A stretch of DNA of 64,000 bases from Acidobacteriota bacterium (GCA_003388555.1 QQVD01000050.1:204673-268672); one strand, 5' to 3'; shown: positions 44,957 to 54,423, numbered from the stretch's first letter. Numbers and translations are program-made. Notes: generated by a model not told the origin, from the sequence alone.

Positions 44957-45768
44957 CGGTCGACCCAGCGGCGGTCTTCTTCGTATCCGAGGCGGACCAG
45001 CAGGTCGCCCGCCAGGTGGTCGAAGACCTCGGCGGCCTCCCGGTTGAACGCGTTGCGCCAATCGCCCACGACTCCCTTTCGCAGGTGCTGCGTCGGATCG
45101 GCCTCGCCCGGCTCTCGGCCCGCCTGACGCCGCATCGACATCTTCTCGACGGTGGTCTCGAGCCGCCACGGATCGATCTCCTCGTCGAGCAGGTCCTCCA
45201 GGGCTCTGCGAAGCGCGGCGGCGCAGTCGGCCCGCAGATCCTCGTAGGTCAGGAACACGACGTCCGGGGAGCCTTCGAGCGCGAGCCACTCCTCGACGTG
45301 GTCCTTCCAGTTGACCCGGGCTCCGAGCCCGGGATGTCGGAACTCGTAGTCGAGGAACCGCGGCATGTTCGAGACGATCTCGGACGCGTCGAAGTCGCGT
45401 CCGAACAGGCGCTCGAGCCGGCGGCCGACGCGGTCACGTCCGGGTCGGTCGCTGTGGGTGAGGACGCGGAAACGCTGGTAGTAGAGTGACGTCAGCACGT
45501 CACGCCCGTCCCGGTACAGGTAGAGGACTCGCCGGAGGCGGCGATCGGCACGCCAGTGATTCTGGATCACGGACTCGAAGGTGATCGGGAGCAGGCTGTA
45601 CTGGGGAAACGGGATCTGGAGGTAGTCGCCCACCATTCTGGCAAGCCACGTTCCGCCGGACTTCGGATACTCGGAGACGTAGGTGAAGGGGAACCTCTCT
45701 CCCGCGTGCAGTCCGATCCACCGGGTCGCCAGCGCTGCGACGCTCTCGGCGAGTCCTCTCGGGTTCAT
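44938..45768 (-). CDS. PAPS-dependent sulfotransferase
   Basis: A 276-residue cytoplasmic sulfotransferase (Sulfotransfer_1 type). The 5'-phosphosulfate loop YPKSGGTWLARM (about 34-45), the 3'-phosphate site RDGRDVLTSLYYQ, and the closing RKGVVGDWRN (K-x-G-x-x-G-D-W) are all present. It moves sulfate from PAPS to an alcohol of a lipid-linked sugar. The start ATG at 45768 is preferred over upstream codons. It is read against its neighbours: convergent with the SGNH gene (19-bp overlap) and nearly abutting the polymerase gene start. Confidence 0.9.
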   Translation of the reverse strand: MNPRGLAESVAALATRWIGLHAGERFPFTYVSEYPKSGGTWLARMVGDYLQIPFPQYSLLPITFESVIQNHWRADRRLRRVLYLYRDGRDVLTSLYYQRFRVLTHSDRPGRDRVGRRLERLFGRDFDASEIVSNMPRFLDYEFRHPGLGARVNWKDHVEEWLALEGSPDVVFLTYEDLRADCAAALRRALEDLLDEEIDPWRLETTVEKMSMRRQAGREPGEADPTQHLRKGVVGDWRNAFNREAAEVFDHLAGDLLVRLGYEEDRRWVDRYELPS

Positions 45769-45776
45769 GGTCTGCT

Positions 45777-47144
45777 GTGCCGAGCTTCTCGATGAGTGAC
45801 GTGGAACCCGAGGCACGATCCGAACCGATGCCGCGCACCGATCCGGAGCTTATCCCCGGAGGAACTGTGGCGGCTGACCGCGGCCGACCCGGGCCTGCGG
45901 CGAACTGGCTGTTGGTGCTCGCCTTCGTCCACCTCTGCGTCGTCTCGCTCTTCACCTACCTGCCGCAGGTGCTCCATCAGGTCAGCGCGGGCACGGTCGC
46001 TCGAATGCCGCGGCTGGGCGACCTCGAGTTCTATCTCTTCCGTGTACCGCGGGAGGCGCTGTACGTGGTGCTGCTGGGCTGCGTCGTCTTCGGCTTCGCG
46101 CGCGGCGGGGGGCCTCGCCTCACGCGGACGACGCTCGCCTTGCTGGTCGGCGCCGTGACCTGGGTCGCCATCTGCTTCGCTCACACGGTCTTCGTTCGAG
46201 AGCTTCCCCCCGTCGTTCCGCTCCTCGGCCTGAAGTCCTTCCAGGCTTCCCTCTATCTCGCTGCTGGTGTGCTCTTGGCTTGGCGAGGGGGCGACGCTCT
46301 GCTTCTCAGGTTCGCGGACTGGCTTCGCTGGTACGTCCTGGTCATCGTCGTGACAGGGCTCGCCCAGGTCCCGTTCGGGGCCGGAAAGTCGACGGTGTTC
46401 GGGGTCCGCGCTCTCGGACCCTTCTCGAACTACAACGCCTTCGGAGGCGCGCTCTTCGCTTGTGCGCTCTGGTTTCTATGTGCCCGCATCGCCCGCCACC
46501 GCGTCGACGCATCGTGGCGCTACCTTGGCTGGATCCTCCTCTGCGCCGCGACGAGTCTGACGACGGGCTCTCGCGCCGGCATCATCGTCAACCTCCTCGT
46601 GGTGGCTGCTGCCTGGTTCGTCCGTTTCCGTGGTCGTTGGCTGCGGATCCTCTGGATCGCCCTCAGTGCGCTGATGGTGGCGATCCTGCCCTTCCTCCTC
46701 ACCAACCGGGCTCTGACGGGCAAGGACCCGATACGGTCGTCCGAGAAGCGGCTCGAGGCCGCGCTGGAGGTCGTCGATCGGCTGAGCGAGCCGAGTGCCT
46801 TCGTCTTCGGAGGTGGCCTCGGGCTCTTCTCGAAGGCTCCGGTCGTCCTGTTCGGGCGCGACGCGTTCCCCGGTCAGATGGGCGGTCCCTACTCGACGTA
46901 TCTCGAGGTCGCCGGGAGCTTTGGAGTACCGGGGTTGCTGGCGTTCCTCGCGTTCATGGCCGTCTCGGTCGTCCGGGGACGGCGCCCGGAGGCCCTGTTG
47001 ACCGTCGGGATCGTCGGGATCTACGGCGTGCAGTCCAATCTGTGCTCCAACTTCCCGGTCGACGGGCTCGTCCTGCTCCTCTGGGGGCACCTCCTGTTTG
47101 GACCCGGCGATCCGAAGACCGGCGTGGAGCACGCCGCGACGTGA
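45777..47144 (+). CDS. O-antigen polymerase/ligase-like membrane protein (Wzy)
   Basis: A 455-residue polytopic protein with about ten helices, starting WLLVLAFVHLCVVSLFTYL after a 40-residue head. The Wzy_C signature is seen in LTTGSRAGIIVNLLVVAAAWFVRF, and a large periplasmic loop (about 295-365) lies between late helices as in polymerases. It should join repeat units on undecaprenyl carrier in the periplasm; a WaaL-type ligase role cannot be excluded. A GTG at 45777 or an ATG at 45792 may be the start. The stop overlaps the GT4 GTG (GTGA). Confidence 0.83.
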   Translation: MPSFSMSDVEPEARSEPMPRTDPELIPGGTVAADRGRPGPAANWLLVLAFVHLCVVSLFTYLPQVLHQVSAGTVARMPRLGDLEFYLFRVPREALYVVLLGCVVFGFARGGGPRLTRTTLALLVGAVTWVAICFAHTVFVRELPPVVPLLGLKSFQASLYLAAGVLLAWRGGDALLLRFADWLRWYVLVIVVTGLAQVPFGAGKSTVFGVRALGPFSNYNAFGGALFACALWFLCARIARHRVDASWRYLGWILLCAATSLTTGSRAGIIVNLLVVAAAWFVRFRGRWLRILWIALSALMVAILPFLLTNRALTGKDPIRSSEKRLEAALEVVDRLSEPSAFVFGGGLGLFSKAPVVLFGRDAFPGQMGGPYSTYLEVAGSFGVPGLLAFLAFMAVSVVRGRRPEALLTVGIVGIYGVQSNLCSNFPVDGLVLLLWGHLLFGPGDPKTGVEHAAT

Positions 47145-48364
47145 CCAAGAGTCCGGTCCGACTGGCGGTGTCGGCAGGTTGGTTCCGCCCCGGATTTCGG
47201 GCGGGAGGCCCGATCCGCTCGCTCGACGAGCTCTGTCGGGCACTCGGCGACGGGTTCGAGGCCTTCGTGCTCGCTCGCGACCATGACCTGGGTGGAAGCA
47301 GCTACCCCGAGGTCGAAAGGGATCGGTGGGTCGACTGGGAGGGAGCTGCCAGCGTCTGGTACTTCTCGAGACACAACCTCGGCCTTCAGCAGGTGCGCGA
47401 CGTCCTTGCCGGCATCCGGCCCGACTGCATCTACCTGAACAGCGTCTTCTCGATCCCGTTCACCGTCCTCCCTCTGCGGGCCTCTGCGAGTCTCGCTCCG
47501 AGACCTCGCATGGTTCTCGCTCCGCGCGGGTCCCTGCATCCGGGAGCGCTCCGCACGAGAACGCTGAAAAAGCGCCTCTACCTCCTCGGGATGAAGCTCC
47601 TCGGCGTGCATCGGGATCTCGTCTTCCACGCGACCGACGAACGCGAGGCCGACGACATCCGGCGGATCTTCGGGAGCGGTGCCGAGGTCCACCGGATCCC
47701 GAATCTCGCTCGGGCCTCGTCGGGCTTCGTGGATCCGCCTTCCAAGACTCCCGGGAGGCTCGAGGTCGGCGTGCTCGGCCGGATCGTTCCGAAGAAGAAC
47801 CTGGCCTACCTCCTCGAGCGGGTCGGTGCCCTCCGCTCGGAGGTGACGGTTCGGGTGGCAGGACCGGAGGAAGACTCCGGATACGTCCAGCGTTGTCGAC
47901 GAATCGCTCGCGGGCTACCTCCTCACGTCCGGGTCGAGTGGCTGGGCCCGGTGGCGCCCGAGGACGTCGGTTCCTTCCTCGGCCGCAACCACGTGATCGC
48001 TCTGCCGACCCTCGGTGAGAATCACGGGCACACCGTCTTCGAGGCACTGAGCGTCGGTCGACCGGTGCTGATCAGCGATCAGACCCCGTGGCTGGACCTG
48101 GAGCGCCGGAATGCGGGATGGGACCTGCCGCTCGATCGGCCGGAGGCCTTCCAGCGGACGCTGGAGAGGCTGGCGAGCATGGACGGTGAGGCGTTGGCGG
48201 TCTGGTGTCGAGGAGCCCGCCGCTTCGCCGAGGATCGGGAGCGGCTGAACCGCGGGGCGATCGATCGGTCCCGTGACCTCTTCCGAGCCGGAAACGATGC
48301 CAACGCGCCGCCTCGGGCTCGCCGCCTGTCGGCCGCGTTCGATCACGGGTCGGTGGTCTCGTGA
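47141..48364 (+). CDS. GT4 family glycosyltransferase
   Basis: A 407-residue GT-B transferase. The N-terminus runs LAVSAGWFRPGFRAGGPIRS, a subgroup hallmark. RGSLHPGALR and the donor-site pattern GENHGHTVFEALSVGRPVLIS (E-x7-E) follow, then DQTPWLDLERRNAGWDLPL. It should add one sugar to the lipid-linked repeat. Start GTG overlaps the polymerase stop and its stop overlaps the next gene's GTG, so three genes are coupled. The donor sugar is unknown. Confidence 0.87.
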   Translation: MTKSPVRLAVSAGWFRPGFRAGGPIRSLDELCRALGDGFEAFVLARDHDLGGSSYPEVERDRWVDWEGAASVWYFSRHNLGLQQVRDVLAGIRPDCIYLNSVFSIPFTVLPLRASASLAPRPRMVLAPRGSLHPGALRTRTLKKRLYLLGMKLLGVHRDLVFHATDEREADDIRRIFGSGAEVHRIPNLARASSGFVDPPSKTPGRLEVGVLGRIVPKKNLAYLLERVGALRSEVTVRVAGPEEDSGYVQRCRRIARGLPPHVRVEWLGPVAPEDVGSFLGRNHVIALPTLGENHGHTVFEALSVGRPVLISDQTPWLDLERRNAGWDLPLDRPEAFQRTLERLASMDGEALAVWCRGARRFAEDRERLNRGAIDRSRDLFRAGNDANAPPRARRLSAAFDHGSVVS

Positions 48365-49290
48365 CGGGCTCGTTCGTTCCCCTGGTGATCCTCGGCGCTC
48401 CGCGCTCTGGCACCAACATGCTTCGGGACGCGCTGTGCCGCCTTCCGGGGTTCGGCACCTGGCCCTGCGACGAGATCAATGCGATCTGGAGGCATGGGAA
48501 CACCTCCCATCCGACGGACGAGCTCGGCGCCGATCTGGCGACACCGGCAGTCGAGAGATTCGTTCGAAGGCGCTTCGAGGCTCGCGCTCGGCGGGATCGG
48601 CTCGATGTCGTCGTCGAGAAGACCTGCGCCAACTCGCTGAGGGTGGCTTTCGTCTCCGCCGTCCTCCCCGAGGCCCGGTTCGTCCTCCTCCATCGGAATC
48701 CCGTGGACGCTGTCTCTTCGGCGATCCTTCGGTGGCAGCGTCCGTTCGACCTGCGCTACAGCCTGGCGAAGGCACGGTTCGTACCGCCCTCCGACCTTCC
48801 GGCGCTGATTCTGCGCGCGCTGCGGAATCGATGGGCGAGATACGGCGAGCGGCAGCGCCGGCTGGCCCCGTGGGGGCCGGTCTTCGAGGGAATCGACGAG
48901 CTCCTGGCCCGGGGTTCGCGCCTCGAGGTGTGCGCACACCAGTGGGTCGCGTGCGTCGAGCGGGCTGTCGACGACCTGGAATCGATGTCGCCCGACGACT
49001 ACCGCGTCCTCGCCTATGAAGACTTCGTGGCGAGGCCGGCCGACGGCCTCGCCGAGCTGGCGTCCCTCGTCGACCGGGAACCTCGCAGTGAAGAGTTCGA
49101 GGAGGCCTCGCGCCCGGTTCGGCGGAACAGCGTCGGCCGGGGAGGGGCGACGCTGGAAGGGCCGGAGGTGGAGGTCGTCGAGGAGATCACGGCGCCGGGG
49201 GTGGAGGCGTTGAACCGTCTCACGTCTCGGGCCGGGCACCCACAGGCTCGCGCCAGACGCGCTCACGGACGTAATCGACGTAGCTCGTGA
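48361..49290 (+). CDS. sulfotransferase family protein (Sulfotransfer_3-like)
   Basis: A 309-residue protein. The PAPS loop is LGAPRSGTNMLRDALCRLP (about 11-29), and the 3'-phosphate site follows in VLLHRNPVDAVSSAIL. These place it in a branch separate from the sulfotransferase at 44938-45768. The C-terminus is Arg-rich (ARARRAHGRNRRSS) and overlaps the convergent epimerase gene by 71 bp, so its last residues may be non-essential. A second sulfotransferase implies two sulfated positions or sugars. Confidence 0.82.
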   Translation: MTGSFVPLVILGAPRSGTNMLRDALCRLPGFGTWPCDEINAIWRHGNTSHPTDELGADLATPAVERFVRRRFEARARRDRLDVVVEKTCANSLRVAFVSAVLPEARFVLLHRNPVDAVSSAILRWQRPFDLRYSLAKARFVPPSDLPALILRALRNRWARYGERQRRLAPWGPVFEGIDELLARGSRLEVCAHQWVACVERAVDDLESMSPDDYRVLAYEDFVARPADGLAELASLVDREPRSEEFEEASRPVRRNSVGRGGATLEGPEVEVVEEITAPGVEALNRLTSRAGHPQARARRAHGRNRRSS

Positions 49291-50374
49291 TGATGCGCAC
49301 GACCTTGCGCGAGACGTCGGACGGCGCGTAGTCGTCGACGTCGCGGAAGGACCGTCGCGGACGTTCGTCGTGGTCGAGGACGAGGTCGACGGCCCGAAGG
49401 ACCCGCTCCGGCTCCAGTCCCGCCATCACGACGGCACCGACGTCCATGCCTTCCGGTCGCTCGTGGACGTCGCGGAGCATGACGGCCGGGAAACTCAGGA
49501 TCGAGGACTCCTCGGTGAGAGAACCGCTGTCCGAGACGACGCAGCGGGCGTTCTGCTGCAGGTGGACGTAGTCGAGGAGCCCGAGCGGGTCGACGAACCG
49601 GACGCCCGGTATCGAGCCGTCGAAGTCCGGTAGGCCTTCGAGGCGGCGCCGGGTCCGAGGATGGGTGGAGAAGACGACCGGCAGGCCTTTCACGGTCAGG
49701 GCCGCGAGCGTGCTGAGGAGGGTCCGGAGCCTCGCAGGCGCGTCGACGTTCTCCTCGCGATGCGCGCTGACGACGAAGTACCTCCCGCTCTCGAGGCCGA
49801 GCCGCCCGAGGACCCCTGACGCCTCGATTCCAGGTCGGTAGTGCTCGAGGACCTCGCGCAGCGGCGAGCCGGTCTTGATCACGCGATCGGGCTCGAGACC
49901 CTCACGCAGCAGGTACCGCCTCGCGTGCTCGGTGTAGGTGAGGTTGATGTCGGAGATGTGGTCGACGACACGACGGTTGATCTCTTCCGGTACCCGTTCG
50001 TCGAAGCACCGGTTGCCGGCTTCCATGTGGAAGATCGGGATCCGTCGTCGCTTGGCGGCGAGAGCGCTGAGGCAGCTGTTGGTGTCTCCGAGGAGCAGGA
50101 CAGCGTCTGGCTCGACCTCGGCGAGGGCACGGTCGGACCTCTCGATCACGCGAGCTATCGTCTCCGCCGGAGTCTCGCCGGCAGCCTCGAGAAAGCGATC
50201 TGGTGGACGGATCTCGAGGTCGCGGAAGAAGACGTCGCTCAGCTCAGCGGCCCAGTTCTGACCGGTGTGGATCAGGACGTGTTCGGTCTGGCGATCGAGC
50301 TCGGCGATCACCCGGGAGAGCTTGATGAGCTCGGGCCGGGTCCCGACGATCGTGGCGATCCGTAGCGAAGGCAC
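49220..50374 (-). CDS. non-hydrolysing UDP-HexNAc 2-epimerase, FnlC/CapG-like
   Basis: A 384-residue GT-B-like epimerase. Opens IATIVGTRPELIKLSRVI; carries LLGDTNSCLSALAAKRRRIPIFHMEAGNRCFDERVPEEINRR and SAHREENVD, with the nucleotide-binding loop SDSGSLTEES. The GDTNSCL form, instead of HGDTTT, fits CapG/FnlC, which epimerises C2 to give UDP-L-FucNAc. It is third of a three-gene set. Start GTG lies 3 bp after the dehydratase gene's stop. Confidence 0.87.
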   Translation of the reverse strand: MPSLRIATIVGTRPELIKLSRVIAELDRQTEHVLIHTGQNWAAELSDVFFRDLEIRPPDRFLEAAGETPAETIARVIERSDRALAEVEPDAVLLLGDTNSCLSALAAKRRRIPIFHMEAGNRCFDERVPEEINRRVVDHISDINLTYTEHARRYLLREGLEPDRVIKTGSPLREVLEHYRPGIEASGVLGRLGLESGRYFVVSAHREENVDAPARLRTLLSTLAALTVKGLPVVFSTHPRTRRRLEGLPDFDGSIPGVRFVDPLGLLDYVHLQQNARCVVSDSGSLTEESSILSFPAVMLRDVHERPEGMDVGAVVMAGLEPERVLRAVDLVLDHDERPRRSFRDVDDYAPSDVSRKVVRIITSYVDYVRERVWREPVGARPET

Positions 50375-50377
50375 GGT

Positions 50378-51487
50378 TCAGCTCGAGAGGCGTCCGCTCG
50401 GCTGCTCGGAGGCGCTTCCGGCGAGACCTCCGCGCGACGGGCCGGGATCGGGCACCAGGCCGTTCTCGCGAAGGAGTCGAAGGGTGTCCTCGAACGAGAG
50501 CGGAGAGTCGGCGGAGCTGTACTCCTGCTCCAGGACGGGATCCAAGCGCGTCGCATCGCGCAGCTCCGGGACGAGGGGAAGGATGACGTAGTGCGCTCCC
50601 CGTCGTTCGACGTGGCGGCACTCCTCCTCCGAGACGAGGATCTCGTGGACCTTCTCCCCGGGGCGGGTACCGACTTCGACCAGCTCGATGTCGTCGCGCC
50701 CATCGAGCATCGCCCGGGCGATGTCCAGCACCCTCGCGGAACGCACGATGGGGACGAGCGTCTCACCTCGACGACTGGCGCGAATCGACTCGAACACGAC
50801 GTCGACCGCTTCCTCGAGGGTCAGGAGAAAGCGGGTCATCCGCGGGTCGGTGATCGTGACCGGTCCACCGGCCTCGATCTGGCTTTCGAACAGCGGGACG
50901 ACGGAGCCCCTGGAGGACAGGACGTTGCCGTAGCGGACGCAGGTGAAGCGAGTCTCGGGGACGAGGACGTTGGCGGCGATGAAGATCCGCTCTTGAATCG
51001 CTTTCGTCATCCCCATCACATTGACGGGCTTGCACGCCTTGTCGGTGCTGACTCCGACCACGGTCTCGACCGGATATCCGTGGTCGCGGATCGCGCGAAC
51101 GATGTTCTCGGCGCCCAGGCAGTTCGTCGCGACGGCCTGGGACGGGAAGTACTCGCAGGTCGGCACCTGCTTCAGTGCGGCTGCGTGGAGGACGATCTCG
51201 GCGCCACGGAGAACCGAGCAGACGTCGTCGAAGCACCGGACGTCGCCGATCCTGAGCTCGAGAGTGTTGGCGAAGTTGTGGTAGAGGACCTCGTCGGTCG
51301 AAGAACGGAGATTCAGGTACCAGTTCCTCATCTCGTGCTGCTTCGCTTCGTCGCGAGACAGGACGATCACCTTGTGGGGACGGCCTTCCTCTCCGGTGAG
51401 GATGCGGCGCACCAAGGCCTGGCCCAGGGAGCCCGTCCCTCCAGTCACGACGACCGCCTTGTCCTGGAAGACCCCCTGCTCGGCCAT
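50378..51487 (-). CDS. UDP-GlcNAc 4,6-dehydratase/5-epimerase, FnlA/CapE-like
   Basis: A 369-residue SDR enzyme. The NAD loop VVVTGGTGSLGQALVRRIL (about 12-30) precedes HAAALKQVPTCEYFP and the active site GVSTDKACKPVNVMGMTK, with Met replacing Tyr (M-x3-K) as in CapE and FlaA1. RYGNVLSSRGSVVPLF follows. It starts UDP-L-FucNAc synthesis by dehydration with C5 inversion. ATG shares one base with the reductase stop (TGATG). Confidence 0.88.
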   Translation of the reverse strand: MAEQGVFQDKAVVVTGGTGSLGQALVRRILTGEEGRPHKVIVLSRDEAKQHEMRNWYLNLRSSTDEVLYHNFANTLELRIGDVRCFDDVCSVLRGAEIVLHAAALKQVPTCEYFPSQAVATNCLGAENIVRAIRDHGYPVETVVGVSTDKACKPVNVMGMTKAIQERIFIAANVLVPETRFTCVRYGNVLSSRGSVVPLFESQIEAGGPVTITDPRMTRFLLTLEEAVDVVFESIRASRRGETLVPIVRSARVLDIARAMLDGRDDIELVEVGTRPGEKVHEILVSEEECRHVERRGAHYVILPLVPELRDATRLDPVLEQEYSSADSPLSFEDTLRLLRENGLVPDPGPSRGGLAGSASEQPSGRLSS

Positions 51488-52392
51488 CAGGCGGATCTCC
51501 CGTGCGCAGCCGCCGGAGCGCAGGTGGACTCATGCCGGAGGCGTTCCAGCATCGTTCTCCAGGAGGGAGCCGAATAGCCGGTCGCGGCGGTGAACCGGTC
51601 CATCCTCAAGCTGAGGTCGATCTGTGGCTCCTCGACGCTCTCGATCTCGATGTCCAGATCGAAGACCTCTCGGACGAGGCGCAGGAGCGCGTCCTTCGAG
51701 ATCGGCTCCGACGCGAGGTGGTAGAGGCCGCGCAGGTCGGGATGGTGTTCGATGACGTCGAGGACGACTCCGGCCAGCTCCAGTGCCGTCAGACCGGAGT
51801 AGATCGCCCGGGAGAAACCACGGACCCTTCCTCCTTCGTTCTCGAAGAACCACTCGAGCAGGCCGTGACGTCGGCGACCGAGCTCCCGTCCCACGAACGA
51901 GGTCCGCAACGTGATCGCTGCCTCTTCCCACGGCAGCGTGTCGCCCAGCGCCTTGGTCCTGCCGTAGAGATCCGTTGCGTTGGGGACGTCCATCTCCAGG
52001 TAGCCTCCTCGGCGACCGTCGAAGACGCAGTCCGTGCCGATGTGGACGAGACGGGCGCCGTGGTCCGCAGCCCAACGCGCGAGCCGGTGGGGCAGGAGGG
52101 AGTTGATCGCGATGCAGAGGCAGGGATCCTCCGCTTCGGCGCGCTGCTTGACGATGCCGACGCAGTTGACGATCGCGTCGGGCTCCACCGCGTCCAGGAC
52201 GCCGAGAAGTCGCGACTCGTCGAGCACGTCCACCGACTCGAGCAGCTCAACCTGCGGAAGGACGCGCTCGAGGCGGGAGCGCTCGGGACCGGAACCACGG
52301 AGGGTTCCGAAGACGTGGTGCCGGGTCGCGCCTCGCCCGCACACGTGGTGGCCGAGGAGGCCGCCGGCTCCGAGGACGAGGATCTTGCGCAT
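51487..52392 (-). CDS. RmlD-like SDR reductase (FnlB-type role)
   Basis: A 301-residue SDR. NAD(P) loop LVLGAGGLLGHHV (about 5-17), INCVGIVKQ-like segment (VNCVGIVKQ), GTDCVFDGRRGGYLE and the Y-x3-K pair in DLYGRTKALGD. It resembles dTDP-4-dehydrorhamnose reductases, and next to FnlA- and FnlC-like enzymes it probably reduces the 4-keto group of the UDP-HexNAc intermediate. It is the first gene of this minus-strand set and divergent from the DUF6077-like gene (101-bp spacer). Confidence 0.85.
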   Translation of the reverse strand: MRKILVLGAGGLLGHHVCGRGATRHHVFGTLRGSGPERSRLERVLPQVELLESVDVLDESRLLGVLDAVEPDAIVNCVGIVKQRAEAEDPCLCIAINSLLPHRLARWAADHGARLVHIGTDCVFDGRRGGYLEMDVPNATDLYGRTKALGDTLPWEEAAITLRTSFVGRELGRRRHGLLEWFFENEGGRVRGFSRAIYSGLTALELAGVVLDVIEHHPDLRGLYHLASEPISKDALLRLVREVFDLDIEIESVEEPQIDLSLRMDRFTAATGYSAPSWRTMLERLRHESTCAPAAAHGRSA

Positions 52393-52493
52393 CTGGTTCG
52401 GGCGGCGAGTGTAGCACCCGCTCCACGAGAGACCACGCGCCGCGGCCCCTCGTCGCGCGGTCCTCTCGACGGGCTGTCGTACTCTCTCGGTCG

Positions 52494-54371
52494 ATGCGGC
52501 TCCTGATCGCGTTCGTCCACTCCGTCGTCGCCGTGCTCGCGATCTGGGTTGCCGTGTTCCACACGGGCCTACTGTTGAACTGGTCCGTCGGGCGCGTGCT
52601 CGGACTCTTCCTCCTGGCGTCCGTCGTCGCGTCCGTCGTCGTGGCGGTCATCTGGCTCGGTCGCCGCCGAACCCGCCGGTCGTCGCTGAGCGCGGGCGAG
52701 ATTCGCTGGCTCCTCGCCCTTCTCGGACTCGCTCTGCTGCTGGGAGCGCTGGTGCTCACGGCTTCGCGACCCGACGCCGACGACGTGGGATACCTGCACG
52801 GCTACCTCGTCGACGTACAGGACCTCGGCGCTCCGTTCGGGGCGCCCGAATTCCGGACGCCGATCGCAGGGCGCATGTCGACGATTCCGGGGCTGCTCGA
52901 GGCCGACTCCTATGAGGCCCTGGTCGCGGGGGTGTCGGCGCTCGCGGGATTGGACCCCATCCTGATGTACCACGACGTCCTCGCCGTGGTCGCGGTCCTT
53001 CTCTGGGTGGCCACCTACGCACTGCTCTTCCGTCGACTGCGTTTCGGACGTGCTGCCTCGCTCGTCGGCATCGTCGGCGCGGCAGTCTTCCTCCTGCTCG
53101 ACGGCAACCTGCACCGGTCGCTCGGGAACTTCTCTTTCGTCCGGATCTGGCAGGGCAAGGCCATCGTCTACAGCATCTTCCTCCCGCTGTTCTTCTGGGG
53201 CGTTCTGCGGGCCCTGGGGCGGCCCAGTCCCCGCCGGCTCGCCTTCCCGCTGGTGCTCGGCCTCGTCTCCCTCTCGATGAACCGGTCGTCTTTCTTCATG
53301 TTGCCGATCTTCGCTCTCGCGATCGGTGTCACCTGGTTCGGGAGCTTCGGGATTCGCGGCCGGAGCTCTCGTCGGCTGCTGCTGCTCTACGGTATCGCCA
53401 CCGCGATTCTGGGCGGGTTCGGCGCCTACGTGGCGTTTCGCGTCGCGGCTCCGATGTGGCAGGGCGGGCAGGGTCTCGAAGGCATGCTGGACCTCCTGCG
53501 CAGCGCCACCGACCGCAGCGGGCGCGGTTGGTGGGAGGCGCAGAGCGCGATGCTGTTCGGGGGCTCCGCGGTGCCCGTTCGGGACCTGTTCCTGATCCTG
53601 GTCGTACCCTGGTTCGCGGTGGCGGCTCCAAAGCGCCGCCTCCTCCCGATGCTCGGAGGTGTGTTGGTCGGCCTGGTCTTCCTGCCCTGGACAGGGAGCC
53701 TCTGGTTCTACTTCGCCGCGAATATCTCCTGGCGTCTCTACTACGTCTTCCCTGTGGCTCTTTGCGCCGGTCTCGCTCTCACGCTCTTCTTCTCTCGGCG
53801 CGGTTCCCCGGCCAGACGTAGATTGCAGAGCACTGCCGTCGGCGCCGTCGCGGTGCTGCTCGCCGGGGTCGCGTACGAGCGCTCCACGCTCTCCGCCGAC
53901 AACGGGGTGACCTGGAAGCGCCCGGGAGAGCCGCGATTCGATCCCGTCGCTCTCGAGTTCTGTCGCGAGGCACGCCCGCTGCTGGAGGGAAAGCGCGTGC
54001 TGGCAACCAACCCGGTCGCCAACGTGCTCTCGCTGCTGGCGCCCGGAGATCCCGAGCTGGTCTACGCGCGCACCTCGTGGACCCCGGTCGAGCGAGCGTT
54101 GTCGACCTGCCGTGTCGGGGGACCTTCCGGGCCTGCCCTGATCGCAGAGCTGGAGAATGTCGATGCGGTCGTCCTCGTGCCGTGCTCGGCGGAGCTTCGC
54201 GAGCGCCTCCTGGAAGGGGTCGCCCCGATCCGACTCGAGGAGATCGCGGTGACACCGGATCGCGACGACTTTGTCCTCTTCGAGGTCCGGCAGCCAGCTG
54301 CCGAGCCCGGAGCCGCCGCTGCGGCCGCGGAGTCCGGACCGGAGCAGGAATCACGGAGCGCTGTTCGGTAG
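52494..54371 (+). CDS. polytopic membrane protein, DUF6077-like
   Basis: A 625-residue protein with about ten to twelve helices and a soluble C-terminal part (about 490-625). An acidic SRPDADDVGYLHGYLVD loop after the third helix is the strongest feature; an Asp-pair first loop is typical of GT-C-fold transferases. Resembles the DUF6077 family, but the match is from memory. It closes the polysaccharide locus and may be a late-acting membrane transferase. C-terminal tail is Ala/Glu-rich (AAAAAAESG). Confidence 0.7.
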   Translation: MRLLIAFVHSVVAVLAIWVAVFHTGLLLNWSVGRVLGLFLLASVVASVVVAVIWLGRRRTRRSSLSAGEIRWLLALLGLALLLGALVLTASRPDADDVGYLHGYLVDVQDLGAPFGAPEFRTPIAGRMSTIPGLLEADSYEALVAGVSALAGLDPILMYHDVLAVVAVLLWVATYALLFRRLRFGRAASLVGIVGAAVFLLLDGNLHRSLGNFSFVRIWQGKAIVYSIFLPLFFWGVLRALGRPSPRRLAFPLVLGLVSLSMNRSSFFMLPIFALAIGVTWFGSFGIRGRSSRRLLLLYGIATAILGGFGAYVAFRVAAPMWQGGQGLEGMLDLLRSATDRSGRGWWEAQSAMLFGGSAVPVRDLFLILVVPWFAVAAPKRRLLPMLGGVLVGLVFLPWTGSLWFYFAANISWRLYYVFPVALCAGLALTLFFSRRGSPARRRLQSTAVGAVAVLLAGVAYERSTLSADNGVTWKRPGEPRFDPVALEFCREARPLLEGKRVLATNPVANVLSLLAPGDPELVYARTSWTPVERALSTCRVGGPSGPALIAELENVDAVVLVPCSAELRERLLEGVAPIRLEEIAVTPDRDDFVLFEVRQPAAEPGAAAAAAESGPEQESRSAVR

Positions 54372-54423
54372 GGTTCCTACATTCGTATCGACCCGCTCTC
54401 GCGGCAGACACCCCCACCTCGAT

